Positions 1 to 11,840 of a stretch of DNA of 64,000 bases are shown piece by piece. Source of the DNA: Mycteria americana (taxonomy: Eukaryota; Chordata; Aves; Ciconiiformes; Ciconiidae); the NCBI RefSeq assembly GCF_035582795.1, contig NC_134365.1:73823635-73887634 (forward strand), in the 5' to 3' direction. The notes beneath the pieces were generated by a model. It was not told where the DNA came from. It searched no databases and saw only the letters and a program-made list of their open reading frames with translations. The first letter of the stretch is position 1; every line of letters begins with the position of its first letter. Position numbers and translations under genes: made by a program.

Positions 1-43
1 TCTCGCCGGCTGCCAGGCATCCAATGGCAGTGGGAAAAACACT
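1..43 (+). CDS. SLCO1C1: Gene A exon: end of Kazal-type exon (partial)
   Basis: Reading from base 2 gives [14 protein letters not shown], followed directly by the donor GTAAGA. This matches the end of the Kazal-type extracellular domain exon of genes B ([14 protein letters not shown]) and C (FAGCKSSTGMGKNM). The exon ends on a whole codon. Its start is before the window. Confidence 0.9.
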
Positions 44-3000
44 GTAAGACAATCTTTCATTTCCGTATGTGATGTGGTAGTTTTCCTAATACCAGTTCTC
101 TCAGAGTAAGTGGATTAAAATTGAGTAAGGCACGTCCTCTCCAGCCCGAAAGTCCTCAGGTTTTTTTAACAATCTGCCACCCACATTTAAAATTTTCTCA
201 GTTGCTGTTTCCAGCAGAAATCCCAAGCAAAGAATGGCAGAGAATGTAGGAGGGTTTTTTTTTTTTTCAGCTGTTGGATACCAAAACTGTTTAAAAAACC
301 CACTAAATACATTCATCAACAGTAGATACTTTCTTCATAAATTTCTCCTTCAATGAACAAGCCTTTTCCTTTGGAAAAACATTTTCCAGTTTGGGTTTAA
401 ACTTTCGGCTACCCAGAAAAGCATGATGTGCAATTCCTGAATATCCACTTCTCTGCTGTTTAGATTATCATACACTTTTGCCTGCTGTCTTCCAGGTATT
501 TTTTAACTGCAGCTGCGTGGGAACTTTGGAATCTCCTTCACGAAGCTCCTCAGCTGTGGTGGGACCATGTCAAAAAGGAAATGGGTGTCCAAAAATGTTT
601 CTGTATTTTCTAATAATATCAGTTATCACTTCATATACTTTGTCAGTAGGTGGCACACCCGGATACATACTGCTTCTAAGGTAAGAAATAATTTCTGCTA
701 GCATTGCCAAATGTTTTCAAGGTGTTTTGACATGCGTAACTGGGTCTCCCTCCCCTCCTAGTATTGTGAAATGTTTTCAGCTATGCAAGGTGGCTGTTAA
801 AATATTTTTTTTACTATGGAAAAGCATCCTTATAATTTGACAATGAGTTTTCTACCATTGAAGCAACAATGTGCTTATGATTATCTCTACCAGCAATACC
901 TTTCTGGTTTTAAACATGCTATAGGAGGCCTGGTTATCATTTATACCAGATTCCACTTCCCTTAATGCCTTTTACATTACCAGAATGGTGCTAAGTGGCC
1001 TCCATCCAAATGGAAATTAGCTCTGCATGTGCCAGTGTGTGCACATGTATGCTTATAGGTAGCCAGTTTTCCTCACTTACTATGGATACCGATGTATAGC
1101 TACACAGAGGTCATCTAACCCAAACCCTCTATTTATACTCAACTCTTCTCCTTTAGTTCATTTTATTATTCCATATAATTGTTCTGTCCCAGATTTCACT
1201 CTTCAAAACAAGGATAGATTTAGCATGAGATTTTTTTTTTCCGTCATAATAATCACGGGTTTATTAAATGCTTGTCACAAGTGATTGTTCCAATATGTAT
1301 TTAACTGCTGGAACTATTTGTCCATCACCAAGTGTAAGCTTTTAAGCTAATTTTAGAAAGTGCAAAAGGAATATAATACTTCCAGTGATTAATCTGGATT
1401 TTTCCCAACTTCTTGCAATTTCTGGATTCTAAGTGCTGCTCCGCTTTGTTTTGGAAAGCTTTCTTTCTCGGTTCCTCTTTCCAAATTAGTTCCAGATGGG
1501 TACATTCTGCTTCTCAAACAAAACAATGATAAGTACAGTTTAACTAATCTTTATTATTGTTGTGTTTTCTTACCCCAAAATTCTCCTTGTCTTTGAATGA
1601 CATTTTCTGGAACAGGCTCTGCCTCATTGCCAGTGTCTTTGTATCACATGAAAAAAGCCAGTGCTAGAACTGGCTGAATATAGGCTATATAGAAAAACCT
1701 AAATAAAGAAATGTAACTTCAGCTATGGTTCCAGCACAGTCCTTGAACCAGAAGTAATATTCACACAGAGACTTTCAGTAATGGTTGAGGTGAAGATCCT
1801 TCTCCACTGCCCTCCACAAACACTGCCAGTGAGGTATATGCCTTAAGCCATATAAGCTGCATGGCTTTCCCCATCCACCTTGTAGGGTTACCATTGAGTA
1901 CTGCAAAAACACGACGCCTCCCTCTCTCTCTCCAAGGAGACACTCCAAGAAGAACAATCATATTATAATCCATTTTAGGCAATTTTTACTGCAGCTTATG
2001 CACCACTGAAACTGTCCATGCACCAGAGAGGAGGATGATTCACAAGCTGAGAGCTTGTAGCAAAGTCTTCAGGATTTCCGCTGGATTGCCCTCTGTGGTT
2101 TCTTCTGACGCAGGGCAATTTTTTGTTGGATAAATATGGGCATAGGGCTATGCAGGGATGCAGTTTCCTTCCCCTCTCCCTCCACATCATGTCCCCTTTC
2201 TATCCATAAAACATATGGTAGAAAATGCCCAGATAGGGTACCACACAGGGCTTCGAAACCATCGTTGCCATGCTCAACCTCCTACTTTCCACCTTGTCTC
2301 CAGTGCACAAGTGTATGGGACTAGGGGTTTGTAGTTGAACACCTATGAGCTTAAATCAGACAGAGTTGCCTGCACTTCTCAACCCTAAGAACTTGCTCTC
2401 AAGGGACTCGATGCTTAAAGGATTTATTTAGAAAAGCTTAGAGAGGGTTTCAATAATGATACTAAACCATTTTGTTATATGAAATCAGCAAAACAGCTTT
2501 ATTTGTTCTGCTCCAGAGCTTTTATTTCTGTCGAAAATCATTTTACTTTGAGAGCCATTTAATTGAAACTGAGAAGTTATGTGTTTTTCTGCTGGATTGA
2601 AGGCACCCAAATCTGATGTGCAGATAAATAGAACATGTTTCAATAAGTTCAATCCTTTTTTTTTTCCTCTGCAAATGGCCTGTGGGCACAATTCCACTTT
2701 AAGCTCACGCTTGCTTTTCTGAAATCCACCACTGACTGGCTTTCCTTGAAAATCTGTCTGAACTGAAAGTGTGCTTCTGTTCCCAGAAAGAAAACAAATG
2801 CTCTTTGAAAACAAACAGTCCCAAGGTCAACTTGCAGACTTCATTAAGTATTTTTTTTCCAATTATCTGTTTTTAAAATTGTTCACTATTCAGTCAGCTC
2901 TGATAAGATTCCAGCACTTAAGCAAGCTGATGTTTTCAGATGAGCAGATATCGTTGCACCTGCCATGGAGCACAAATACAGCTAAATCCCTAAAAGCCTA

Positions 3001-6000
3001 TAAGATTTAGTGACATTTACTTCAAGGGTTTACATGACTGAAATCATTGAAATATGCTTACAGCTAGTGACAGAGTCCTTTGCTGAAATGCCTTTTTAGT
3101 GGTATTAGACTAATTACAATTGCCAAGGACCTTGGGAAAGCCCTGAAGTTTTGGAGAAAAAACCCTGCAATTCAGATAGTTGTTGTTCAAGCACAAGCTA
3201 TTAATAGCAGGTGATTAGGCAGTGAAAAGGAAGTCTCAGATCTCCCTGAGGGGTTTGGCTCTCACTCAGGATCTCAAAGAACTCATGCTTCTGTGCAAAT
3301 ACAATAAAAATGCTCAAACATTTTTTTTTCCATCTGAAAGAGAAGATTTTTTTTGCAGGATATAAATCCTATGGAGCACATAATAAATATCCAATTATTG
3401 GTTTTATTTTCCACTTTTTGCTTTCTATGCCCTCACATTTGGTTAAAAGGACTTCTAGGCTGAGCTTGCTTGTGTAGCATGTATCTGATAGCAGGGCAAA
3501 ACACTGATCTTCCAGCTCAAAGTCATATTACATTCATGCCTGCATAGATGGCAGTGCCCGTATAAGCCACAGTATAACAGACTGTATGATGATAATCCAT
3601 GATCAGGGCATTAGAGAATAAAGCGCTCAGATTACAAAATGAGATGCACACAACGATTTTGTTGTCCATGGTACTTCAGTGTTTTCCATACATGTCCTTC
3701 ATGTCCTTTTCCATGTTCACTAAATTAAGGGAAGATGACTCAAATATCATTTACAATATGGGTTCTTAATGCTGTTCCGGCAGCTACATTGGGAAATAAT
3801 AAAACATGACTGGTGGGGAACAAAAGAGCTAGTTCTGCAATGTCTTTATTATATTTGAAAAGGTATTCCTGATTACATGAATTTCTGCAGAAGCTGAGTC
3901 CATCCTAGTTCGGAGCACATAGACTGGACCACCAAAGCGCTATGTTTATCCATAGTGACAACTGAATTTCAGCCCATTTTTTTTCTTTTTATATTGGATA
4001 GAATGACTGTGACAACAGCGAGTTTTATCAATTGCCATAATGATACACATGTGTTACTCACCCTGCGTATCAAGCATGTTCCAGTTTAATTGTGTGACTG
4101 GGAATGCTAAAAGTAAAGCATGTACTCAGGTTCTTGCTGGATAAGGTTTTGTAATAGGCAGCCTGATACATGCTGGGTGAACCACCACACTTGAGCAGCT
4201 GGTGAGGTTAGCAGCAGATGAGTCTTACTAATTTGAGTGGCTCCGTACACACACTGCTGCTAGCGTGGATGTGAAAGGCAGCTGTTATCCTGCCCACCAC
4301 CTCCACCCTTCTAGAAGAGCCAGGATGATGACCCAAGGCTGGAGCAGGGCTGATCTGGAGCCAAACGGACTGATGTATGTGCTGGGCCCCCGCTGCAAGC
4401 TCAGAAAACTCCAAATGCAAATGGTCTGTTCTGTCAGAGAATGGCTTGGAGGATTTACCTTTACAGGAGGTGTGATCCTGCTCCTAGATACAGTGCAATG
4501 AAAATTGAGTGCCTAAATACCTTGTACTAGCCTGGGTCATGATCCACAATTTCAGAAGTGTTTAACTGAATTAGACTATCCTATGGTGCATGATTTCACA
4601 ACCAATTTTCTTGTCCTGTGTTAGTAACTCGTAAGTGCTGGTATTATCTGAAAATGCGCCACCTTCTTAAAACGTGATATTGAATATAGTTGTTCAGAAT
4701 TCCTAGATACTGTTCTGATTTTATGACATTATTGACATATTTCTGTAATTCTGTTAAAGTCAGTGTCAGTAAGGAGGAAAAACTCACATTTCTTTCCTTC
4801 CTCTTGCTTTCCATTTGTGTTCAAACTACCCACAGTCAATTCCTTATTTGTATCTGACACCATTTTTTTTTATTTTTAGATGCATTAAACCACACTTGAA
4901 ATCATTTGCACTTGGTATCTATACCCTGGCAGTAAGAGTGCTTGGTAAGTCCAGTTGTACTCTTGGGTCTCTTTTCATATACTCCTCACTAATCGTTTAT
5001 CCTAGAATTAAACTGTGATTATTGGAAAGAATGTTGGCTAACTAACAAGTTAATATTACATGATTTTTAAAAAAAAAACTAGGAAAAGGGCTGGAAAAAA
5101 GAAGCAACTTTGTATGTCATGAATCGTATAACTATGTCTTAGGTATCATAAAAACATACACTGCTAACAAGTGATCCTTTGGACTATGAAGCTAACATCA
5201 AAATTACTTCTTGTCTCTCCTTATTCAACAACAAGCATAATAGAACAGCTATGGCTCAGAATTTGTGATCATTTTTCAGGCATATGTTCATTAGTTTCTA
5301 AGGGAATTAATCTAAATACAGGTGTGCCTGAGGGCAGGGTTCACTGCAGCCTTGTGGTGGAGCCACCTCTAAGTTTTCTCTAAAATCAAGGGTACCGTGA
5401 GATGCCAATGAACTGGAAACTCTAAAATGCTCTAAGTCTTCATAGAAAAGGTAATAATTAGCAAGAAGTAAGTCACTTATTTAAACAGAGCAGACTTAGA
5501 TGAGCTGGAGGAGGCAGATGAAATGACATCAAAACAAGCTGTTGGCTGCTTTCTCACACCTTTGCAAGGCCAGGGTTTTCCCTCCAGGCTTACTTTCTTC
5601 TCCAGCAACCATGGGTGGCTCCCCAGGTTGCACAGAGTCCACGATGTCCCCATTAGCACCTGAAGAAAGGCTTTTCCTTTCCACCACCCACAAGGACTGC
5701 AGTAGGTTTGGCCCTGCCACAATAGGGTCTCAGGATACTTGTAGGATGCTTGTAGCCCTACTGCAGGCTCCCAGCCCCGCCGTCTTTCTCTCCCTTCTCA
5801 CCCCTGCCAACCAACACACAGGAGACCCCCCAGGCTGAACAGGCTCCATTGCTCTCAAGAAAGGAGAATTATCTCCTTTTTTTTTTCCCCGGTAGGGTCC
5901 TGCAGGGTGAGGAAACCAAGCAATTGCCAGTACTCCTTCCGCTGACTTCCACAGGCTTTTTGATGTTCAGCTGCGTTTCCTCCCCACCCCGATTCCCCAC

Positions 6001-7586
6001 AGGGAGGAAAGGGCGGTGTGTGCCTGGGCAGCACAAGGCACGACTTCTTGAACCAGCAAACGGTGTGGAAGTGTCATTGCTGTTCGGATGCGTTATTTAA
6101 TGTTCTTCCTGAACATGTCTCTAGATCAGAGCTGATCACCCTGGAAAGTAACCTTCTTGCCTCTATTTATTTGTTAAATACACCCAGCGGGAATTCCAGC
6201 CCCGGTGTATTTTGGAGTGGCCATCGATACCACTTGCCTGAAATGGGGAAGCAAAAGATGTGGGGGAAGAGGAGCGTGCAGACTCTACAACTCCAGTGCA
6301 CTCAGGTAACAGCTCTTCTCCATTCGTTCTTTCACTGGTGTTCTTTAAGTACCTCTACTGGCACTGGTAGAAGAATTTCTGTCAGAAACTTTGAGTGAAA
6401 GATTTGATGCCAAATGAAAGAATCTGACTAGCAATATTAACAATAATGCTCAGGTTTTAGCGTTCTCTTTTGGTTTAGTCTCTTTTGGGGGGGCATCATC
6501 TTATTTCAATATCAGCTGGAATTATTTAAGTCACTTGATTTTTCGCCCCCAAAAATGTTCAGTTAAAACCTCAATTTTATGCTAAGGCTTCACCCATCTT
6601 CTAACAACTCTGCTGTGAGAGTGTGTGAGTGTAAGTAAATAAGTAAGTAAATAAGTAAAAGGGCGGTTAAACCTCATCATTGCTCCGTGTTGGAGCTGGA
6701 CCACAAAAAGGAAGGGAAGGGTGCCACAAAGCATGCTTGGCTTATCTAGAGGCTTAAGTGCAGTGTTGTCTTTATCAATTTATTGCTAGAGGAGAGTAAT
6801 TATCTGAACTGCATTCATGAAAGGCATTACCAGAATGGAGAATGGAATAACAATAGTAAAAAGAAAATAAGAGAACAGGTTGCCCTTCCCCCACCCCCGG
6901 GAAAAAACATGAGGGGAGGGTACATCTTGTTTTGAAAATTTGAACAAAAGAACAAAAGCTCAGTTGGGACTCATTACTAATAAAACATAATGATGTTATT
7001 GTTGCTACTGTTGTTGTTACTGTTATGCCTGTAAAGCAAAAATACCATCAAATGGTCTTGGTATCACTGGTACGGTTTATGAGGCAACGAAAAAATAAAT
7101 TAATTGCCCTAGAAATATTAGTGTTATTCTCAAAGAAGCACATCAGGGTGGAGGCGGTCAGTCAATGCCTGAGACACTTCTTGGCCACAGACCACACAAT
7201 ACCTGACCTGGGTGAGCTGGCAAATTCTCGTCTCCAGGGTCATCACCTTGCTTGAAGAGGTTTCTGATTCAGCCTTACCACATGAAAATATGAATATGTC
7301 CTTGATGACTTCTAGTTGTATGTTGTCTTTGAAATAGGCTCTGATCAATCATTTCTCCCTCAGGTACGTGTACCTGGGGCTGACTTTGGTCTTGGGCACG
7401 GTGTCCATTTTCTTCAGTGTTGCTGTCCTTTGGGTTCTCCGGAAAAGGTCTTCTCCACAAGATGAGACCCCCTCAGCCAACGGGGAGAGAGGCACCTGTG
7501 GGACAAAGAGCAGGAAAGATAATTTTGTCAATAGTGACCATTTAATTCAGACAACTTACTGGCCAGAAAAGGAGACTAGACTTTAG
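1..7586 (+). CDS. SLCO1C1: Gene A: SLCO1C1-like OATP transporter, 3' part (5 exons, 5' end outside window)
   Basis: Exons seen: 1-43 (partial), 496-680, 4880-4944, 6188-6305 and 7364-7586, all with GT-AG borders and matching phases. They encode the second half of extracellular loop 5, transmembrane segments 10 to 12 and the cytoplasmic tail of an organic-anion-transporting polypeptide. The last exon ends in a long polar tail containing [16 protein letters not shown], which resembles what I recall of the mammalian SLCO1C1 tail and differs from genes B and C. SLCO1C1 is known in mammals as a high-affinity thyroxine carrier of brain capillaries and choroid plexus; that function is inferred here. 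It lies upstream of a 1B-like gene on the same strand, as in the human cluster. The family is certain; the exact paralogue rests on tail and gene order. Confidence 0.85.
496..680 (+). CDS. SLCO1C1: Gene A exon: extracellular loop 5 end and TM10
   Basis: 185 bp between a TTCCAG acceptor and a GTAAGA donor. It starts VFFNCSCVG, carries the paired loop cysteines (NCSC, then GPC and GC), and ends with a hydrophobic segment and the family motif LSVGGTP. The exon finishes two bases into an Arg codon. Length and phase equal gene B exon 11. Confidence 0.93.
4880..4944 (+). CDS. SLCO1C1: Gene A exon: 65-bp exon, start of TM11
   Basis: 65 bp, acceptor TTTTTAG, donor GTAAGT. It encodes [20 protein letters not shown] and then VL, completing the split Arg codon. 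The 65-bp size is the same in all three genes of the window. Confidence 0.93.
6188..6305 (+). CDS. SLCO1C1: Gene A exon: TM11 end and last extracellular loop
   Basis: 118 bp, acceptor CACCCAG, donor GTAACA. It encodes [14 protein letters not shown], the most conserved patch of the family, then a loop with [20 protein letters not shown]. The cysteines TC, RC and AC match genes B and C. The polypyrimidine tract before the acceptor is poor, but phase and length fit exactly. Confidence 0.92.
6632..6659. repeat. Tetranucleotide repeat (TAAG/TAAA)n
   Basis: About seven near-perfect 4-base units of TAAG and TAAA type in the last intron of gene A, preceded by a short GT-rich run. A microsatellite. 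Confidence 0.9.
7364..7586 (+). CDS. SLCO1C1: Gene A terminal exon: TM12 and C-terminal tail
   Basis: Acceptor CTCCCTCAG, then [20 protein letters not shown], a TM12-like segment, and a basic stop-transfer stretch LRKRSS. The hydrophilic tail of about 45 residues ends KETRL before the stop TAG. The last residues T-R-L fit a class I PDZ ligand. The coding part is 223 bp, the same as in gene C. Confidence 0.93.
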
Positions 7587-8220
7587 GAAGACCAAGATCT
7601 CCACCGTGACTTTACCCAGTGAGCGGTGTTCCAGGCAAAAATTAATCACCAGTGAAATGGTATCTTAGAATCCACCTTCGCCTTCATGTAATTTTCACTG
7701 TAAACACCAAAAGCAAAGACAACCATTTTAGCACAGGTACAGCTCTGAAAACACTGCTCACCATTTGTCCTGCCGAGTCAGTGCCACTCAAGTGAGGGGA
7801 TTTGTTATGGCTGGGAAGGTGCAGCTTGCTCCCTCGCCGAGAAGCCAGTTTTATGGCTGCCCCTCAGCTCCATCCCTCCTCGTCAAGCTGCAACAGCCGC
7901 TGCTGCTCCTCGGCTTCCTTCCGTGTGTGAGGGGTAGTGGGGAGGCTGCAATGCAGCTCTCTCCGCCACGGTACCAGCCTGAGAGGAGCGGGTGCACAAA
8001 ACCCGACTTGGCAACCTGGAAGGTGCACAGGGATATTCTGCACATAGCTCGCCCTTGCAAGCAGTGTGGCACGGGGCAGGAGGAAGGTGATCTGCTGGAA
8101 GGATAAATCAGCTACGGGCTCTGGGCATCTCATGAATTCAACCCATAACACTTAAGACATCAAAGGTTGTGGTTAGGGATTCTTTTTCAAGTAGCTCTGA
8201 TACAGCACAAGAATAACAGC

Positions 8221-8442
8221 AATAAAAGTTGTCATTGCAGTCAGAGACCACAAGAGCATTGTCCAAAGGAAACTGGAATAAAAACAGAGCTTTTTTAGGT
8301 TTCCAGCAGTTTCTTGCTACTTGCGAGTACTCGGTGTACTGAATAGTTCCATGCATTTTATGCAACGTAATAACACCATGATGCAAGATACATATGATTT
8401 ATTTTTTAAAAAGCTATGACAAGACAGCTTGGGAACAATAAA
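8221..8442 (+). promoter_or_regulatory. Candidate polyadenylation signals for gene A
   Basis: AATAAA hexamers occur at 8221-8226, 8277-8282 and 8437-8442, about 0.6 to 0.9 kb after the gene A stop. The sequence does not show which is used. 3'-end RNA reads would decide. Confidence 0.4.
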
Positions 8443-11439
8443 AATAATTCAAAGACCAGGTGATTTGGGGCTTTTCCTTTTAATTTATTGTATTTGCTAG
8501 CTGAAACTAAGACATGTATCATAGTATCCCTTTATATATCATTTTTGCAGTTGGACAACATTTGGTATTAAATAAATTGGGGTTGGGGAGTACAATGGAG
8601 AGCTGTTTAACATGGAACAAAATCTCAAGAATGCTTGCACTGAAAAAGGTAGTGACAGCACCACTACAAATGATGTCCTTTAAAGCAACTAGAATTTCAG
8701 AGCACATAATGAAAGGTTGGCTTCACCCTTCGTCATAATATTGTCAGAACAATCTCATATCACATCACTTGCATCTCAACCTGACTGCAGGTACCCTGCT
8801 GCCTAGCTGAGCTTGCAGGTCAGAGGCAGACGTGGAGCTTTTCCTGTGGGATGCATGAGGAGGGGCAGATGTATAAGAATGGGATTTACTGAGCTTTATC
8901 AATGATCAATGTTTACAGTGTGCCATTAGGGAACTACCTAATCCATTCAATAGGAATACCAAGAAGAAGGATGTTACTTAAGCACCAAATGTCTGCAGAA
9001 GGTAAGGATTTAAAGCCATCCCTTGACAAAAGTGCAGTTGTCAGAGGAAGGACCAATGCCACCCACCATTTGCCATGTGAGTGTTTGGACGGTGGACTGG
9101 AATATGGGAGACCCAGTCCCCTGTCCCAGCCCTTTGTCTTCCCAGGTGAGCGTCAGTGGCTACAGCAATGGGCTACTGGAGAGCTGTGGCTGTTTGCTTT
9201 GCCTTGTATAACTGGATATTGAACTAAACAAACAAAATTAAAATAATTAGAAGGTTTGTGAATATGGGACTAACTGAAGCATTATGGCTAGGGTGAATCA
9301 CAAAGATTGTCATTCCAGTCTCAGGTCTCATACATACTACATCATCATAAAAACAGCAAAAAATGCCAAACCGCATCAGCATCCAGGGGTAAGAGAGATG
9401 CTTGGAGCCTTCCATAGCCTCCTTGGGAGGGCACTTTTCATAGCAATGAGCTGTCAGGTCCAGTGAGAGAAAGGGACAACCTAACTTAAGGACACACTGG
9501 AATAAAAATGGAGGGATATCTGCATTTCACTCAATGCTTGATGTTGTACGTGTGTCAAATAAATGGGGGTGATTCCTAATTTGCAAATCAGTCCCGGCAG
9601 GGTTTATGTCAGGGACACTGCTGCTCAGCAATGCTGAAGCTGTCACAGAGGCAGTTCTGCACATGCCTAGCAGCAAGATGGCCAGGAAAATTCACTGGCT
9701 TACAGGACAAAGGAAGAAATTAAGAGAAATAGACATATCCTACTCTAATTCAGAAAGAAACAGGAAAAAAAGTCAACTTATTTGATTATCACCTAAGCTT
9801 ATGTATGTAAGCCTGTATTTAATAATTCTTTTAAAATACAGGCTTTCCTTCCATACCCCATTTTCTTTACACATGAAAGGAAGAGGAATACTATGAAATA
9901 ATTTGTTTCAGTAAGTCTTATTTTCATTATGGTTTAAAGATGAGCACTCTTTTCCTCTCACCCTTTGGCAATGATAATACTGTAAGTTGCCAAGCAGATA
10001 TACTCCATTCCCACTTTGAAATATTTTCAGGTCTGCTACTTTATTTTAATACTTCAAGTAGTAATGTGGATGCATGGATGAGTGTCTGACTAGAGATACA
10101 TATTCTGGATTTGTTGTAATAGATGAACATATGGTCTCAGCACTAAGGGATTCGGACCTGTCAGGTTCTTCCTACCAGAATTCTTCATCTTAAACTATAT
10201 CTGCAACTGATAATGGCTCACAAAGGTCAACAAATTTGGATTCTTTTCTTTTCTTTTTAGAATTAGAGATATTAAACCACAATTGAGAGACTGCAAAGAA
10301 GCAAATGCCTTTCATTTTCAAAGGTGAGACTGTTAAAAGAATTGGCTGAGGAGATTTTCCAACCATTGATGCCAGCCTTTGAGGCCAGAGTGGGACTCAC
10401 AACCTTGTTAACAAATGTCCATGGGTTGTATGCCATGTAGAAATGGTATTCACACATTTTCATCTTATAGCAAGGACCCTAATTGGCACATAAGGGAGAA
10501 GGCAAGGGTACAAGGCCATGTCACATGATGGGATGTGCAACCAGGCCTGGGGCATGTGAGCCAGTGCATATTTCCTCTTCTACCTCCCAGAAAAAAATGG
10601 AACTCTCAAATGACATAATATGTCTTATATGTACATCATTTCTAATCATGTCAGGAGGGAAACATTGAGGAATTCTAACAAATGAAGGAGGCAATAAGAT
10701 GCGGTCAGTAGACTGTGGGAACAATGCATTTGATCTATAGCTCCCTCCCAGCACTTGAGAAGAAAGAAGCATCAGTATAGGATGAAGTATCTTCAGGTCA
10801 CAGACAGTAGAACAGCTACCCCATCCTTGTGCCACTATTAAGTCACTATATATGATCCTGTACTCTGAGGGAATTGCCAAAAGACAGAGAGCAAATGATG
10901 TGAATGTATCAAAAAGAATACATAGGCTGAACGACAGGTTGCCTCCTTGATATATTCAAAATAATGAGTAAGATTGATGTTTGAAACAACTATTGTAATA
11001 TTTTTAAATAGCAGCATGATTATTATCATCTGAAAAAAACATTGGCATTACCACTTTGACTGTTGATGACACAATTTAACTGTTTGAAACATGCAACTTA
11101 ACTTAATTCTGCATAACATTGAAAGAAAAAAAGTTACTCCTCTCTAGAAGCTATTAAGTGCATAGTACATAGACTCACAAGTAGCTAAGTCACAGGGGTA
11201 TTTTAAAAGTATTTGTAAATAGAGAGCCATTATTGATAATAGTGAGAAATACGAAGAAAGTGAGCACACTTGTTTAACAGAAGAGCACAGGAGTATATTG
11301 AAAACTAGCAAGTACAGGATAAATGCACAGAGGTAATGTTTCATCTCACCAGTAGTAGAATTATGGGGATAGAAGTTTACACAGATTTAAATAGTGACTA
11401 GGTGAAGAGGCAAAAATGTATTGAAGGCTCTTTAAAGTG

Positions 11440-11840
11440 TAAAGACCACCACAGAAAGTCCCAGGCCAAAAAAAAAATCCCTGGAGAATGACAGAACATA
11501 TAAGAAAGCATGGCTATGTATAAGACTACAAGGGGGACGAATAGCAAGAGAGATTAGGACTGGTTAGTGTGGAAAAAAGCTAACAAAAAGGAGAACTGTA
11601 AGTGGCATGGGAAGTGTTGCTAGGGATCAGCTGCTCACCATCTCTTCCATTACAAGTACTAGGGAGCACCAAACCGAGATGGTAAAGGGGATGTTCAAAG
11701 CAAAGGAGTTGGCTTTTCACACGACAGATGTGAGACTTGAGAAATCCTCACAAAGAAATTTTGTGTACATAGTTTCAAAGGGAGAAGGGTAGTTATAGAA
11801 AAGAAAATGCCATGTGGGTCATTAGGTACCTGCCTTTGCC
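11440..11840 (+). mobile_element. Ancient CR1 LINE relic, 3' part
   Basis: The stretch around 11590-11800 follows the order of the 3' part of old sauropsid CR1 elements: a ctcaccatctcttcc block, tacaagtactagggagcac, a ttcaaagcaaa block, then a cttttcacacgaca block before a degraded end. No frame is intact. Boundaries are approximate. The assignment is from remembered CR1 consensus order, not from a search. Confidence 0.55.

Larger units (their letters stand above)
44..7363 (+). other. Gene A introns (44-495, 681-4879, 4945-6187, 6306-7363)
   Basis: These four introns of 452, 4199, 1243 and 1058 bp hold no further exon or transposon that I can recognise. The 4.2-kb intron is AT-rich anonymous sequence with short T runs. 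The last intron has an AAGT/AAAT repeat at 6632-6659. Open frames in them are short and lack family features. Confidence 0.7.

Noticed and set aside
7765-8106. 113-codon open frame after gene A
   Set aside because: Lies in the likely 3' UTR, overlaps equally long frames on the other strand, and shows no domain or compositional sign of coding.
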